This document shows, in pieces, positions 1-12,400 of a stretch of 64,000 nt of DNA. Every line of letters begins with the position of its first letter. The first letter of the stretch is position 1. This stretch comes from Linyphia triangularis (Eukaryota; Arthropoda; Arachnida; Araneae; Linyphiidae), in contig OZ021732.1 in the NCBI GenBank assembly GCA_963978545.1, positions 27,372,123 to 27,436,122 on the forward strand, given 5' to 3'. Made by a program: the position numbers and the translations under genes. The notes under the pieces are model-generated. The model was not told the DNA's origin, searched no databases, and saw only the letters and a list, made by a program, of their open reading frames with translations.

Positions 1-3000
1 CACTTTCAGAGTATAAAAGGTTTGGTTTAAAAGGTGGTATTTTAATTGAAAATTGACTTTTTCTTAAATTCAGGATCTTTGGGACAACTCAAAATTCTGA
101 ACAATACATCGAGTATTGTTACATATATTTTATTACGTATATAGCACACATTGGATATCTTGCTGATAAGAGAAATATTTTGAAATTTTTTTGCAACTTA
201 ATTTTTCATAATAAATAACTTTTTAAATGATTTTTCAAAAGGCTTTAGGTATTGAAAGATACTGATTCCCATTCAATTTGTATTGCAGATAATGAACTCG
301 AAATAAATTTGTTTTTCCTTAAGAAAATTATATTTAAAAAAATTTTGTGCCAAAAGAAATCGACGGGGCCATGTTTCAAAGTCTCAAACCGAAATTTCGG
401 TAATAGTTTAATATTTCCTTTGATCGTAGCTATACAGGTTAAGAAGAGGGGAAGTTAATGGAAATTTTTGAATTTTGTATAACACAGGAACTATGTTCAA
501 TCCAAATTAAAGTTGAAATAAAAACAACCTAGTAAAGAACACTTTTTTTAAAAACAAAGTTCTTTTGAAGGCGATAAAAATAATAATTCTAATTCAACCT
601 TATTATGATATTTAGTCTAGCTGTACCTTAACTTTGCCTTGAAGTATCACTTGTTGAAATATCTATAAATTACTAATTTATCATGTCCTGACAAAAACTA
701 TAGAAACGTCGAATCAAAGTTATTCATGATAACTAACACCGGTTGTAAAGAAATTATTCTAAAAAAAAATGAGTTAAAATAGCAAAAATTATCACAGTTA
801 TTTTTATCACTCCTATCCATACGACTAATGTCATAATTATAGGGAATATAAATGGGATCTTTCTAAAATATGCAAAAATTCAATAATTATTGTATTGTTA
901 GCGACTCTGCCCATGTCACAAAATTACTCTGTAACTACAAATATTGATTATTAAAGCTTTTGAAGGCAAATCTTTTGAACCTTTAAAGCCTTTTGAAGGC
1001 ATTTAATGCACGGGCCTTGTTTTGAATTTCATAAAAGGAACACTGTGTTGTGAACGGTTCACTTCAAACCACTGTTTTAAATTGATTCTAATAAATACTT
1101 TATAACTGTCGTGATTTAAATTGTAATTTCGAATTATCTGAAAATGCAAAAGAAATTAAATAAATGCAAATGAAATAAAGGAACTGTGATAACTGTTGGA
1201 GGGAAATATCTTATTTAATGAAGATTAGCCTAAAAACAGCTGGGGAGATATAGAGAAGAATAACATTGCATCTGATGTGACAGGAAGAACAAAAAAGAAA
1301 GGGGGTGGGGGGGGGAAGGAAAAATCTAATATTAAAAGAATGATTTTTGTTAAACAGTAAAGGTTAACTTTTCAATGAGAATAGTTATTAAAGTAGCATA
1401 AGATAATTTTCAAACAATTTCTGCTCCTAAACTGTTCAAAAATCTACTCTGAATGAGTTAAGCTGAATCAGTTTGTCTAATATGTCATAACTTTTTAAAC
1501 AGTAATGAGCACTTATTTTCGTCTGGTAACCTACGAGTTAGGTTACTAAATAAAAAAGAATGCTCATTATTCGGCAAGTTCTGGTATATTTAACAAACGG
1601 TTTCAGTTCAAATCATTCAAAGTAGATTTTTGAACAGTTTCGGCCATTTTTGCCCCGGCAAACCAGTGTATTCATAATCTTGTAGAATTCCTATCATCTA
1701 TAAGAAATTCAGAGTTATATTCGATAGGATACCTAAACTTGCAGTCAACTCTCCATCTATAGGTCTTCAGTCCTTCTAGGAAAGAGAGTTTTTTTTAAAT
1801 TTGTAATGTGAAACTATTGTAAATAATTACCTTTTCCGAAACTTTTCATAGCAATAATGGATCAATGATAGCTTGAAAAATATTAGTTTTTCCAAATAGA
1901 ATTAATAGAAAATTATCCTTCGTAGTTAAACTTTACATTCTGATCTTTAACTTGCTAAAGAGACTTCTATGTTATATTTGGTATCTCATTTTAAAAACTT
2001 CAATTCAACGGAATTGAATTATGAGAAGATAAATGTGATAATTTACTGATATTTGGAGAAACTTATAAAAATCTACGGTTAAAATATTTTTTTATTTATG
2101 TTTCAATTTGCATGTTATACTCAATAATTAAAGTTTTTGTATCCTATGATAAAAAATTTAGCATTTTAAATACAAAAATAATAATAAAAAAATCTAATGG
2201 ATGGTTTTTATATGAAATTTAGAATGTTTTCAATAATCAACATTTGTAAAGTTAAAATCTAAAAGTTTTATTCTCCAAACACTAAAAGTTTGCCTATTAA
2301 TAAATGATACTTTTACTTTTAAATATATTTTTCTGCAAGTAGTAGAAAATTATCTTTTTTAAATATTCTCCGAGTTCAAATTTTAGGATTGATTTTAGAG
2401 CATAAAACACTTTCTCCTGTTATGTGAACCAATCAAATCTTAAAAATACTTAGAATATTTACTAGCGTTTTTTGGTGAATTCAAAAAATATAGCTCATTA
2501 ATTTATATAACATAGATATATTTATTTATAAAAATAACTTGCATTATTCTTTCAATATTGCAAACGATGCTTTTTTAAAATCAACGTATACAACTCCCTA
2601 GACCATCTTCATAGTTTACCAAATTCACACTTACTAAAAATAAATACACTTTAAAATCCATGTAAGGGAACTCACTCTAAAAATAAAAAATAAAGTGATT
2701 TGGGATTTTAATTTCATGTTGTTCTGTATTTTTCGTTTTTTCATTGATTTATTACTTTAGTTTCTACTCAAATTAAAAGTATGTTATATTTTGTTTCAAA
2801 AAAGAAAACAATAAATTGATAACTATATAAGACTTTTAACTTTTACTTTAATTTTTTTTAAACGGATATTTCAAAATTTAAAAGTAATTTTCCTAACTAA
2901 CCTAACTTTTCCTAATTAAGTAGAAATATGTCATTTTTTATGTAGTTATAGTGAACAGCCTACAGATAAAACTGAGGTTAAAAATAATTCTGTCATTTTC

Positions 3001-3320
3001 ATAATTATATTTTAAAAGCCCAAATCTTTGCTAAAATTAGATATTTTCTTAAACAAATTTGAAAGATTGATTAAATTTTTTAAAAAAATTCTAAAAATAT
3101 ATTTTTTTTACCAAACTTCAAAATTAATATCTTGCATAAGATCTACTTACCCAAACTATATAATTTTTTTTAAATTCATTTGTTAATAACTTTCTAAGAA
3201 AAGGTCCATCGAAAATAGACAAGTTAACATTATGGATAATATTTAGCACCCTTTAAAAAATAACTTTAGTCAGCAATAAATTAGTTAAGCAACAAAGCAG
3301 CGAGTATAGCATAAGAGAAG
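1..3320. other. AT-rich gene-free stretch, probably intron of the leftward transcript
   Basis: I see no convincing coding exon here. The sequence is very AT-rich with stops in all frames. It lies downstream of the splice donor of the minus-strand first exon at 3328, so it may be intron of that gene. A copy of inverted-repeat family A lies at 1385-1760. A short G run sits near 1306-1316. Confidence 0.5.
1385..1760. repeat. Inverted-repeat element family A, truncated copy
   Basis: Two arms facing each other share the motif around CTGTTCAAAAATCTACT (near 1430 and, in reverse, near 1620). The right arm continues into a segment reading ttttgccccggcaaacc and then aacttgcagtcaactctc. The same order of motifs is found in both arms of the more complete copy at 32885-33545. 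The left arm here is shortened. No coding capacity is visible, so it looks like a non-autonomous DNA transposon with long terminal inverted repeats. Divergence between copies suggests it is old. Confidence 0.55.
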
Positions 3321-3327
3321 ATCTTAC

Positions 3328-3456
3328 CTGAGCGGTGTTGATTCACTAGATGCTGGATCGCGCGCTCATTCCAGTACAGTCACTCTAGTTCAGCCCCCTT
3401 GCTTTAAAAGCCCCTGTGCGTTGGGGCGGGGGCGCAAAACCCTTCGACCAATCATC
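3328..3456 (-). promoter_or_regulatory. GC-rich promoter and spliced first exon pointing left
   Basis: Read on the minus strand this segment has a CCAAT box (plus-strand positions about 3448-3452), a GC box (about 3424-3434, GGGGCGGGGGCGC on the plus strand) and a TATA-like TTTTAAAG (about 3403-3410). About 30 bases further is the likely start site near 3375. The exon ends in CTCAG followed by GTAAGA (boundary 3328/3327), a strong splice donor. The exon has only a very short open frame, so it is probably 5' UTR. The GC island stands out sharply from the surrounding AT-rich DNA. The rest of the gene would lie left of this window. Confidence 0.55.
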
Positions 3457-3604
3457 AGTCCCTGGGCGCCCACTCCTTGCTTAGGGATCGCTTGATTTCA
3501 CGCTACAAGTCTATTTTTGGGAATAGGCCACCGCAATTTGTTTGAAAGAATCTGGAAGAAAAATAAATAAATTGGACGTTAAATTGGAATTTGGTTTTCT
3601 TTAG

Positions 3605-3955
3605 ACGTCAACCAATAAGGATACGCACGTCATCATGGACAAAATTTGGACTGTGGAGGATATGAACAAAAACAAGACACCAAAAGACTTAAAATATTTA
3701 GAATTTACTAATTTGTCTGATTTTCTCTCTGGAATGGAAAAAAAAGAGCTAGTGAAGTCGTCCAATCGCTGTGGGTGTAAGCTTTCGAGTTTTACCTTTT
3801 CCTGGTAACTAACATTAGATTTGTTTGTAGTGCATGAACAAGTTATTTCCAGGTTGTACAATTTCAGCCCTGATGATATTTGGGATGCGGGTTCACTTAT
3901 CTGTGATTATTGTAAAAGAAATTATCAAATAACGCTTCCAGTTATAGGAATCTAA
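3605..3955 (+). CDS. Unrecognised small gene, possibly two exons around a 48-nt intron
   Basis: A frame open from a good acceptor (TTTTCTTTAG, exon from 3605) contains an ATG at 3635 and runs to an in-frame TAA at 3806. That stop lies inside a segment with GTAACT at its start (3805) and TTATTTCCAG at its end (3852), plus a CTAAC branch-like motif. Removing these 48 bases keeps the frame, and the reading continues to TAA at 3953-3955, giving about 90 residues from the ATG. The product is rich in Lys and Asp and has a CGC motif before the junction and a CDYC motif after it, so a small metal-binding domain is possible. An AATAAA lies near 4011. Because the frame is open back to the acceptor, an upstream exon may exist. 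I do not recognise the family. The alternative is a pseudogene with one nonsense codon. Confidence 0.4.
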
Positions 3956-4790
3956 AGAAATTAGTTTCACAAAATAGTTCTAAAATTATATTGGAAGTTT
4001 TAAAATGTTTAAATAAAAAATAGTTGGATGATGCCACTGGTCTTATAGATATCAACAAATGAAGCTGTATTTTTATAAAAGAAAATTCTTTTAATCTTAT
4101 CTGTAGTTTCCATATGGTTTCAATTAAAAGTTTTTAAAGATTTTTTTTTAAATTAAAAAAAAGTAAAATAATTATAATATTTTTTAATTTTATTTTGTCT
4201 AATGTTGAGTATGGCTATGTAAAAACTAGCTTTGTCCCCAAGTTTTATCTAATCTGATTTACCGCATTATTCAACTTGCAATGTTTCCGGCTGACGGACA
4301 GGCATCGAAGTGATTCCATAGGGCATTTTTATTCCAATCTGCTGTTTTTCACACTAGAATATTTTTAAATAGAAGTTTTATAGTACTCTTTATTGTGTTG
4401 AATATATGTTTTATTTTGAAGTACCATTGATGTTTAAAAGGCAAATATATCACAAATTTATTATGTCCAAAATGCATTGTGAAAAATGATGTAGGTAATG
4501 TTGGTAACGTCTAGTAACCTAAGTATTCCGTTTTTGACCTAGGGGTACGGAATACAAAAGCACTAATTATGTTGCAGGTGTGAAAAAAGGGCTGTATAAA
4601 AAAATACTAAATTTATAAATTGAGCCCACGTTATTTTACAAACAATTTACGAGTTTAAGGACGCACGAGTTTTAAGGAATTTTTTTTAATGTTAAGCAAG
4701 CCGTTTTATTTGAACTTCAATTTTAAATGATTTCTCAAAAGCGCTTTTAGGAAATCAGTTTGAATTTTAAGTGCTTTGTATTAACTTTGA
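3956..4790. other. Gene-free AT-rich stretch
   Basis: Nothing beyond a possible polyadenylation signal near 4011 for the preceding small gene is visible. No repeat structure stands out. Confidence 0.5.
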
Positions 4791-4794
4791 GTGT

Positions 4795-5245
4795 ATATTT
4801 GTGGCTGGCAAATCTTCTGGGCGGGCCAATTAACCACTTGCCGTCATCCAATTGAGCTGAAACTGATAGACTCGTTGTCGATGATAAGTCATTTATCAAG
4901 TTTTGGTACTGCATATGTCAGATCCAGATACCAATTCAGATACAAGTATGAACAATTTCGTTATATGCAATGGCTGAAAAGTTCCTCCATTAAGGTTGAC
5001 GAACGGTTGTTTTTAAATCCTTTATATTAACTTCAGTTTAGTATGTAGCGGATACTTAATTAACCCACTTGACATCAAATAAAGCTGAAACTTGGCAGAT
5101 AGAATGCATCTTCCACCACAGCGTGTCTATCAAGTTTTGGGGGCAAATAAAAAAGTTAATCAATGTCACGGAACCAATGATTTAAGCTCAAAATCTTTTA
5201 AATTAGTTGTCCATCAAAGTTGACAATGCATATAAAGTGCTAGTA
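4795..5245 (+). repeat. Dispersed repeat family C, two diverged units in tandem
   Basis: Two units (about 4795-5025 and 5040-5245) share phrases such as gagctgaaact, ggcagatag and tatcaagttttgg. The second unit ends with gacaatgcatataaag. The same order of phrases occurs once more at 28665-28935. No coding potential is clear. These look like old fragments of one dispersed element whose class cannot be decided from this sequence. Confidence 0.5.
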
Positions 5246-5288
5246 GGGAAAAAAATGTGTTTTTGTTTGTTTTTATGTCAGGTGCTTG

Positions 5289-5467
5289 GCTGGTTGTTTT
5301 CAGATTATCTGGCGCCGTCAGCTACACGAGGGCTTATAATGCACCGAAACATTCGTCATTAGACAAGCCAACATACGTTTACAAACACCCATGCCTAACA
5401 CGGGACTCGAACCCGCAATCTCGCGGTCTAGAAGCTAGCACGCTAACCACTATACCGTTTGATCGGC
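5289..5467 (-). repeat. tRNA-derived SINE, family 1, copy 1
   Basis: Minus-strand SINE of about 179 bp. The tRNA-like head lies at the right end, with a B box seen on the plus strand as GGGACTCGAACCCGCAA and an A box near ctaaccacta. The 3' end, on the left, finishes in AACCA units. Imperfect 14-bp target duplications flank it: atgtcaggtgcttg at 5275-5288 and atgtcatgtgcttg at 5468-5481. It is the most diverged of the seven family-1 copies. Confidence 0.9.
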
Positions 5468-5481
5468 ATGTCATGTGCTTG

Positions 5482-8400
5482 AATGAATAAGTTATTTTGT
5501 CTTTTGATCTGAAATGTTTTGGAAAATTATACACAAGATGGGTTGATTGTGATGATGAAAGTAATATATTCTACATACCTCAAAGTTAAGAGGGGGGGGG
5601 GGGGGCAGAGAAAAAAAAATAATTAGGGAATAACTTTCGCGATTATACTTTTGGTCGAGCATTAAATGATGAATAATGCTGGAGTATGCTTGATATTTTA
5701 AATGAAATTCACCACATAAAACCTCTACGCACAGAAAATTAGACAAGTTGGCGATTAAAAAAAAATATGTTGGGTATTTTGCAAGTTTTTGGATTATACA
5801 ATAGTATTTTGTTTGAAAAGAAAGAGACCCCCAATTAAAAAAACATTAACGTAATTTTTTTTATATAAAATTTTAACTGACTGGTCCAGAGTGCGTCAGA
5901 ATTTTCTAAGCCGCTCTTCTCTGCAGATACAGTTTACTAAATTGCAATGAATCGACTTTTGTTCTAAAATAATTTCAACATTAATCAAACGCACTTGAGG
6001 AAACTAGGAAGCACCTTTAAAAGAAGTTTCTAGCTATATGATTGGCTCATAAATTTCGAAACTTAACAGATAGTAAAGTTGAGAGGAGGGTGGGGACAAG
6101 AGCATAAAATATTAAAAAAGAATCTTGAACAATAAGCAAGTTTGATCAAAATATCTTGGATTGAAAAGGAGAAAAAATAAAGTTTTTAATTGCCATTATA
6201 TATAGCTTTTGTAGTAGCTAATAGTCTTTCAATAGCTACTATTTAAATATAAGCTATTAGAAAAAGAAACATGTGGTTGGAAATGTAGTTTCTATTTTGT
6301 AAGGAGCTGTATAACCGTACAAAACACATGGGTTCATTGCTTGAGTCTAATTATTTAATTACACCAAATAAAAAAATGAGCATACAATGTTTTAACTATT
6401 TTTTTTATCAGGAAAACAATCTTAAAGAAAGGTAAAAGGACCAATTGATATAAAGGTATAAGTTTTCTCTAATAATCTGGTGGTTTTATAAATTTAATAA
6501 TTTTTTAATATTAACAGTTGCTATTTAATTTTAATTCTGTTTGACTTATTAATATTAAAAATAATTCAGATTAATTAATGTTTTGTAATTTAGCGACTGT
6601 CCTCTAAAAGCGCGTTCTTTTGTCCTACATTACTCAATAAATTTTACTTTCACGGAAAGGTTAAAATTGAATTATTTATCACATATACTATAATAAAAAA
6701 AAAATTAAACTAAATTTTACATTTTCATGCAGTAAAATATTTGCTGGTTTGATATCTTGGAGAAATCAATTTGTCTATTTACATGCCGATAAAAAATTCT
6801 GCTAAGAACGTAATTGATACATTCTTACAGCTGATGAAATCTAAAAAAGAAAAATGACAGCCTCCAAAATCAAAATGTTAAGCACCACTAAAGGACATGC
6901 TTTCAAGTAATTTAAGATCATAACAAGATTAAGAATTTCTTTCGATAGTTGCATTATATCAAAATCGATATTTAAAGCATTCTTCAAGGAATCAGATAAT
7001 CGGAAATGTTAGCATCCTGGGATGAATTTCATTATCTTTGTTTATTAACGTGTTTCTGAAAATTTTGATAAAGTTCACTAATAGTTGATAAAGTTTACTA
7101 ATTCATGAAGTATAATATTAGAGTGATATATTAATCAATGTATAGTTAATTGGAAAACGAAGACAGTTAGTACAATTACTAGAATATATTTTTAATAAAA
7201 TAAAAATGATGAGATTTTCACAAGAGAAACAAGTTTTGTGGTTGTTATTGAACAAAAAAGAAAAAATCAGATTATGCCATGGTTGTAGCTGCTAGTCAAG
7301 GGAACATTACGTCGCTGTTCAAATACAAGGTTGATTACTGGATTTCTGCCAGTAGTATTACTCAATGCATAGGAGTAATTGGAACATTGTACAGAAAGGT
7401 AATTTTAAAAAGGATGATTGAATTTCCTAATGAACTTTTAATTAATAGTTATGCTGGTGATTTTCTGTTCAAATAATAAATTTAAAATAATATTAAGAAT
7501 ATATAATTAAGAATAATAGAAACTGAATTAACTAAAACCTATATTATTCTCTTTATTTTGGAGAAACATGCTGCTGTTCTCTACGTTTTCCCCCTTTCAA
7601 AATCCGTGGGAGAGGGGGGGGGGGGTGCGAGTGTAATATTCAACTAGTCTCAGAATCAATAAAATAATACAGAAGCTCAACAATCGATTAAACAGAGTAT
7701 TAAAGCATTCATAACTGTCCAAATATAATTTATATTATATATATTCTTTTTTTACCTGTATGAATGTCAAAAACATTAAAAATTTATACCGATCTTTTGT
7801 AACATAATAAAAATATTTAAAACTTTCAATCAGATAATTAAGGTGCAAAACGTTTCCCAATTGAAACAGCGCGGGTTATGCATCAAACGAATTCTATCCT
7901 TTAACAGGTGGACCTCGGAAGATTTATGGTGAGATACACTTTTTTTAAACACACACACACACAAAATTGACTTGCCTAGAAAAGGTTTGTAAGAGATACA
8001 TTGACCACATCCTTCCGAATCGTTTCCCTGCTATCTGTCCATTTGTCATAACATATTCGGAAGTGAGGCACGCCCTGTCCGCCGTTTATTTCAATTAAGG
8101 TCTTGTGGTATCACCATTCCATTCACGACAGTTCCTGTTGATGCATCCATACCCCTCCATGTAGGGTGGGTTTGAAAGAACACAAGTAATTACCATCTGG
8201 AACATTGCGATGCATGGTTATGAATGATCACTAAAAAGCTATAATTTACAGTTTTATTTCTGACTTGGTTGATTGGAGTAAACAATTACTTATCAACTCG
8301 CTGACTCTGTGAAACATTCACGAGTCGTTCTCCCGAAACGTCAACTTTGCTGACAAATGTCCGCAAAACTCATAAAACATTTTAACGAGGAATTTTTTTT

Positions 8401-9060
8401 TTTTAATATGCCCCTAGTATGCTTTCAATAGACAAATGACTGACCCTTTAACTGTTTTTTGCTCGTAAACTGTTTTTTTGAAAATCACACAGTTAAAACT
8501 GAAAAGTCCTTACCATCGTTTTCACAAATTTGGTTTTTCATGCTTGATATACACTGTATAAAATTAATGGTATATTGTGAAATTTTTATTAATGGGCATC
8601 AAACATTTTAATTTCAAAAATATAGAGACATTCCTTCAAAAAGTATTAAAAAAAAAATATTATTGTGATTTTTTTTAAACTTGTCGCTTGCTTTTTGTGT
8701 GATTATCACCCTATAGTTTTTACATTTTTCTTGAATACTAAATGGCACTACTAATTCAAATCAGATGCTTTATGAGCAGCAGCCTTTTTAGGGATGTGAT
8801 TGGAATAATAATATTGGTTAGAAATAACTGTATATGACTTAGTTAGGATTGCAGAAGGTGATGGTTAGTAAAAATATTTGTATTGCTATAATTACCATCC
8901 TTAATATGATTTTATTACATTAAATTCTATTAAACCTTATTATGTTCTTTTGTTAGACGAACTTACGTTCTAAGTTTGCAACTAAAAAAAGAAAAGTTCT
9001 TTTTTTTTTTATGATGGCTAAAATATGATGAAATATCCTCACCATCTACGGACTTTAAAT
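5482..9060. other. Gene-free AT-rich stretch
   Basis: No supported gene. It contains long G runs (5591-5605 and about 7613-7625) and a short AC repeat near 7951-7964. A slightly more GC-rich block at about 8020-8180 has no frame I can assign. The short open frame at 7279-7476 has no recognisable features and is probably chance. Confidence 0.5.
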
Positions 9061-9069
9061 TTTTTTTAT

Positions 9070-9540
9070 GAATTTTTACGTCAACACTGATCATCCAATC
9101 AATTTTGCTCTCCCGTGATCACTGACTGGCGACGCAACCCTTGCTCAATAGCTATGTTCAAGCTGTTGGCACTGCGTAAACTAAAAGCTGACATTCCGTT
9201 CAACGCTCGATAGTGATCTTCCAATCTAACTTACCAGCTGTAGTTCCAAATACTGGTAACTTACAAATCAGCCTTGTCTAAAGACTGAATAACATGTTAC
9301 CAGTTAACCATTCCAGCTGTAAATTCAATTAGAGGGTCACTAACACGAGTTGATTGGAATGCCAGTTTATGTGTCATAAACTGGAACAACCCAGGTATTG
9401 AGCAGGCATTCCACTGCCGGTCGGTACTCGTGTAACAGCGACTAACCGGCACTTCCAGTAACTACTATAAGACATTTACATGGCGTTAAGACATTTACAG
9501 CTGATGGTAACGTGTAAGTTAGCTTGAAGCCTTATTTCCA
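9070..9540. repeat. Fold-back repeat cluster with perfect 10-bp hairpin
   Basis: This block repeats, in direct and inverted copies, phrases like ttccaatcaa, cgtgttagtgac and ttaccagctgta. At its centre is a perfect hairpin CCAGTTTATG-TGT-CATAAACTGG (9362-9384). Terminal phrases resemble each other in inverse order (aacttaccagctgta near 9230 versus gttaccatcagctgtaa near 9510). It is probably an old fold-back element or a palindromic MITE. No coding potential is seen. Confidence 0.4.
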
Positions 9541-11700
9541 TGGGCATGGATTTGCGACATATTTGTAGATGGCCACTAATTCATGTTCTAAGTACTTGAA
9601 AAATCTCAGTGGCTGAAAAGACCATACAAATTTTATCAAATCGTGAAACTTAACCAAATCATATTAATAACAAGAATTACAATGCAGTCTAAAGTATTGC
9701 ATATTTATGAATATTTAAATCAAAAATTTTCTGGTCAAAATTGAAAAGTTCATTAGAAACTCGCCTGGTATTTGAAAACACTCGAATGGCCTAGTTCATT
9801 TATTAGAAGCTTTTCTAATATTTGCCCAAAATTTGAATAAAATATCAAAAATCCTAATTTGGCATATTCATGGAATTAGAATTATTCCATTGTCATATGT
9901 TTGTGACTACATTCCATTGTAAATATACTCAAACTACTATTAATTCTATATTAAGTTTTTATGATTCCATTCCATTGCATCATAGTCTTCGAAAAAAAAA
10001 AGTGGCTTCATTCCTAATCCCAATATAAAAAACAACTTTGTTTCATCTCAAACAAATAAGTGAATATAAAAACGTCAGCCTATTCTGGATAATAACGAAT
10101 GAAAAACTTAACAGAGAAGAACAGGAGTGAGAAAGCTTTTCTAGAAAGGAAAAACAAAATGGCCATTTATGTGATTTATGTTCTTTTTGGGTGTCGGTTA
10201 CTCCATTAAAAGAACAGAGGACTCATAATCACCAGTTCTTTCCATTATTTAATAGTGTCTCTGTACCTCTATACAACGGCTTTTGATGGATCAATATGTG
10301 ACATTCTTAGTTAGGAGTGAAAAGTTCTTAAAGAACAAGTGAATATTTGGCTGCTCACGATCAGAGTAATTTGTTCCGATAGTTTTTATACATAAAATAT
10401 CGATTGAATTGCTTGCAGTCAGATACGTGTTAAAATCAATTTTAGTTTTTTTTTAACAATGCGATCTCGTGAACGATCGGCATACTATGAAGACCAGTTT
10501 GTACTATAACGATATTGTTCCACATAACAAAGTGATAATTTATAATAATAAATCAAGCTATGTGTCTGTCTGTGGGTCTATAGAAACCTACTTAAAATTG
10601 GAGTAGAGCTCTGAAATTTTCAACATGAGTAGTTTTGGCCTTCTAATTGTATACATAACAAACAGAATGTTAAAATTTTAGTTCTTCTGCGCATTTTTAT
10701 TTGCACACGATAAAAAGTTTTTATTCTGTTTCTCGTATTGGCAATGCAGTCGTAGCGAAATGGCTAAGAAAGTCGGACGCCAAAAGTCGTACAAGAGTGT
10801 GAATTAATATGCAATCTTCGATTTTCGGCTACGTGTGGCCAATCTTCCCCCGTTTCTAACATTGACCAATATCACTGTGTTACCTGGGTTAATATCACCA
10901 AACACCAGGTCCAATTTTTCACTAACAGTACTACAATTTTTAAGTTGAATCCGTAATTATCAAGCAGTCTATATATGAATAAAACTCTATAAATATTTAT
11001 ACATTGAATAGGATTTTAAAACTCAGACATTGTGAAATTCTTAAAGTTTCTTCAAATTTCAATTACTATATTTATCTGTAAATCGAAATGTATTGTTTAA
11101 AGTTTTCGCGCTGAGATATATAGGAAAAGCATATACTCAGCTGACCATACCAAAAAAAAAAAAAAAACTTATCCAAAAAGGAAAGTGGCAGTTTTCAATA
11201 TGTATTTTCAACTCAATTTTTTTTTAAACTCAATTTTTGTGTTTCAACTCTTATCAATGAAAAACTATACACACAAATAGGAAAAAACTTTGAAATAAAA
11301 ATAATTGTATATAACTGATTAGAAACTTAATTTCATTTCAACTAAAGAATAGCAATTTTGAGTTATGTAATGTTTTAATAGATAATAATTTTTAATTTGC
11401 AGCTCTCGATGTTGAGTAAAATGTTCGAAGTTAAATTTTTTGGCTGTTCGTTGAAAAAAGATTGCCGACTACTGATCTAGAACATCCTTACGAATAAACA
11501 AATTGAGATATAGCTGATATTATTACGAGTTTTGTTTAGAATACTGGATAAATATAAATGATTAGGATATCAATCTTACTCACATAAATTTATAAAATAT
11601 TATGAAATAGACTTTTTTTTTTCGTTTCTTTTCCTGTTATGTGATTTTGTCCTTAGCAACACAATGATTCGTATTTTAGTTATATTCATATTTTAACTAT
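9541..11700. other. Gene-free AT-rich stretch
   Basis: No exon, RNA gene or clear repeat can be supported here. Homopolymer A and T runs are frequent (for example near 11153-11167). Confidence 0.45.
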
Positions 11701-11803
11701 TTTTTTTTATTTTTTACCACACAAACAAAAAAAGATGCAAACTTCCTTAGCATAAACCACATTATTTTTACTATAATCATTATTATGATAAAAAATTACC
11801 TTT

Positions 11804-11889
11804 CTTTCAGTGGGCGGCCCCTGATCGAAAATGCTAGTGCAGCCGGAAACATGCGTTCCCCCCACCACACACTTTTCACAATCATTCAT
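11804..11889 (-). CDS. Weak candidate coding exon, minus strand
   Basis: From an ATG at 11889 the frame reads a Cys- and Gly-rich stretch starting MNDCEKCVVGGTHVSGC. It ends at a donor-like GAAAG|GTAATT near 11804. An AG (acttag) precedes the ATG closely, so this could be an internal exon. GC content is higher than in the flanks. I do not recognise the peptide. Support is only base composition and the splice-like edges. Confidence 0.28.
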
Positions 11890-11999
11890 GAACGCTAAGT
11901 ATTTAATCTTAATAATCTTTAATACTCAAACTCAAATCAAAGTTTCCTTTCAATTTTTATAAAATGAATAAGATGAGAAAGAAAACACTTATTTTTTAA

Positions 12000-12400
12000 A
12001 ACAAAATCAATCCTCCTTTCTTGCAAATCAGTCAATGATGTCGTCATAATATGGCATCGTTTTGGTTACACACTCACCCCACCCACGCAGATTCTCATAT
12101 GCTGAGCCAATCAGCTCATCGAATTCTCAAGGGCAGCCGAAGTTGGGAATAATACTTGATCGGCAGCACCGCTATTACATTGCGTAGAGGAAAGGCTTCT
12201 ATTGCTTTCCATTAGTTACCAGGACAACATGGCTGCCCGAAACACGTTTCAGGAAACACCGTTGCTGTGTTCGGAGGAAGATTACTTTGATTGGAAGTTG
12301 GTTTTTTCTCGTGGATTATTCAGGCAAGAAGATTGCCCTTTATCGGATTTTTTTTTCACTTACCATAGAAATGGATCTTCATTTTAGAAAATTGTAAAAT
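12000..12400 (+). other. Locally GC-richer block with a short ORF, possible first exon
   Basis: After an AT-rich flank, 12020-12250 is noticeably richer in GC and contains CCAAT-type motifs (gccaatcagc near 12115). It also has an ATG in excellent context (acaacATGG, about 12229) starting MAARNTFQETPLLCSEE. The frame closes after about 53 codons at 12387. It may be the first exon of a gene whose other exons I cannot identify, or a retroposed fragment. No family is recognised. Confidence 0.25.

Noticed and set aside
5400..5470. True tRNA genes at the A-box/B-box motifs (also in the other six family-1 copies and the family-2 copies)
   Set aside because: The tRNA-like heads are always followed by a constant body and an AACC tail and are flanked by target duplications, so they are SINEs. 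The acceptor stem does not close as in a working tRNA.
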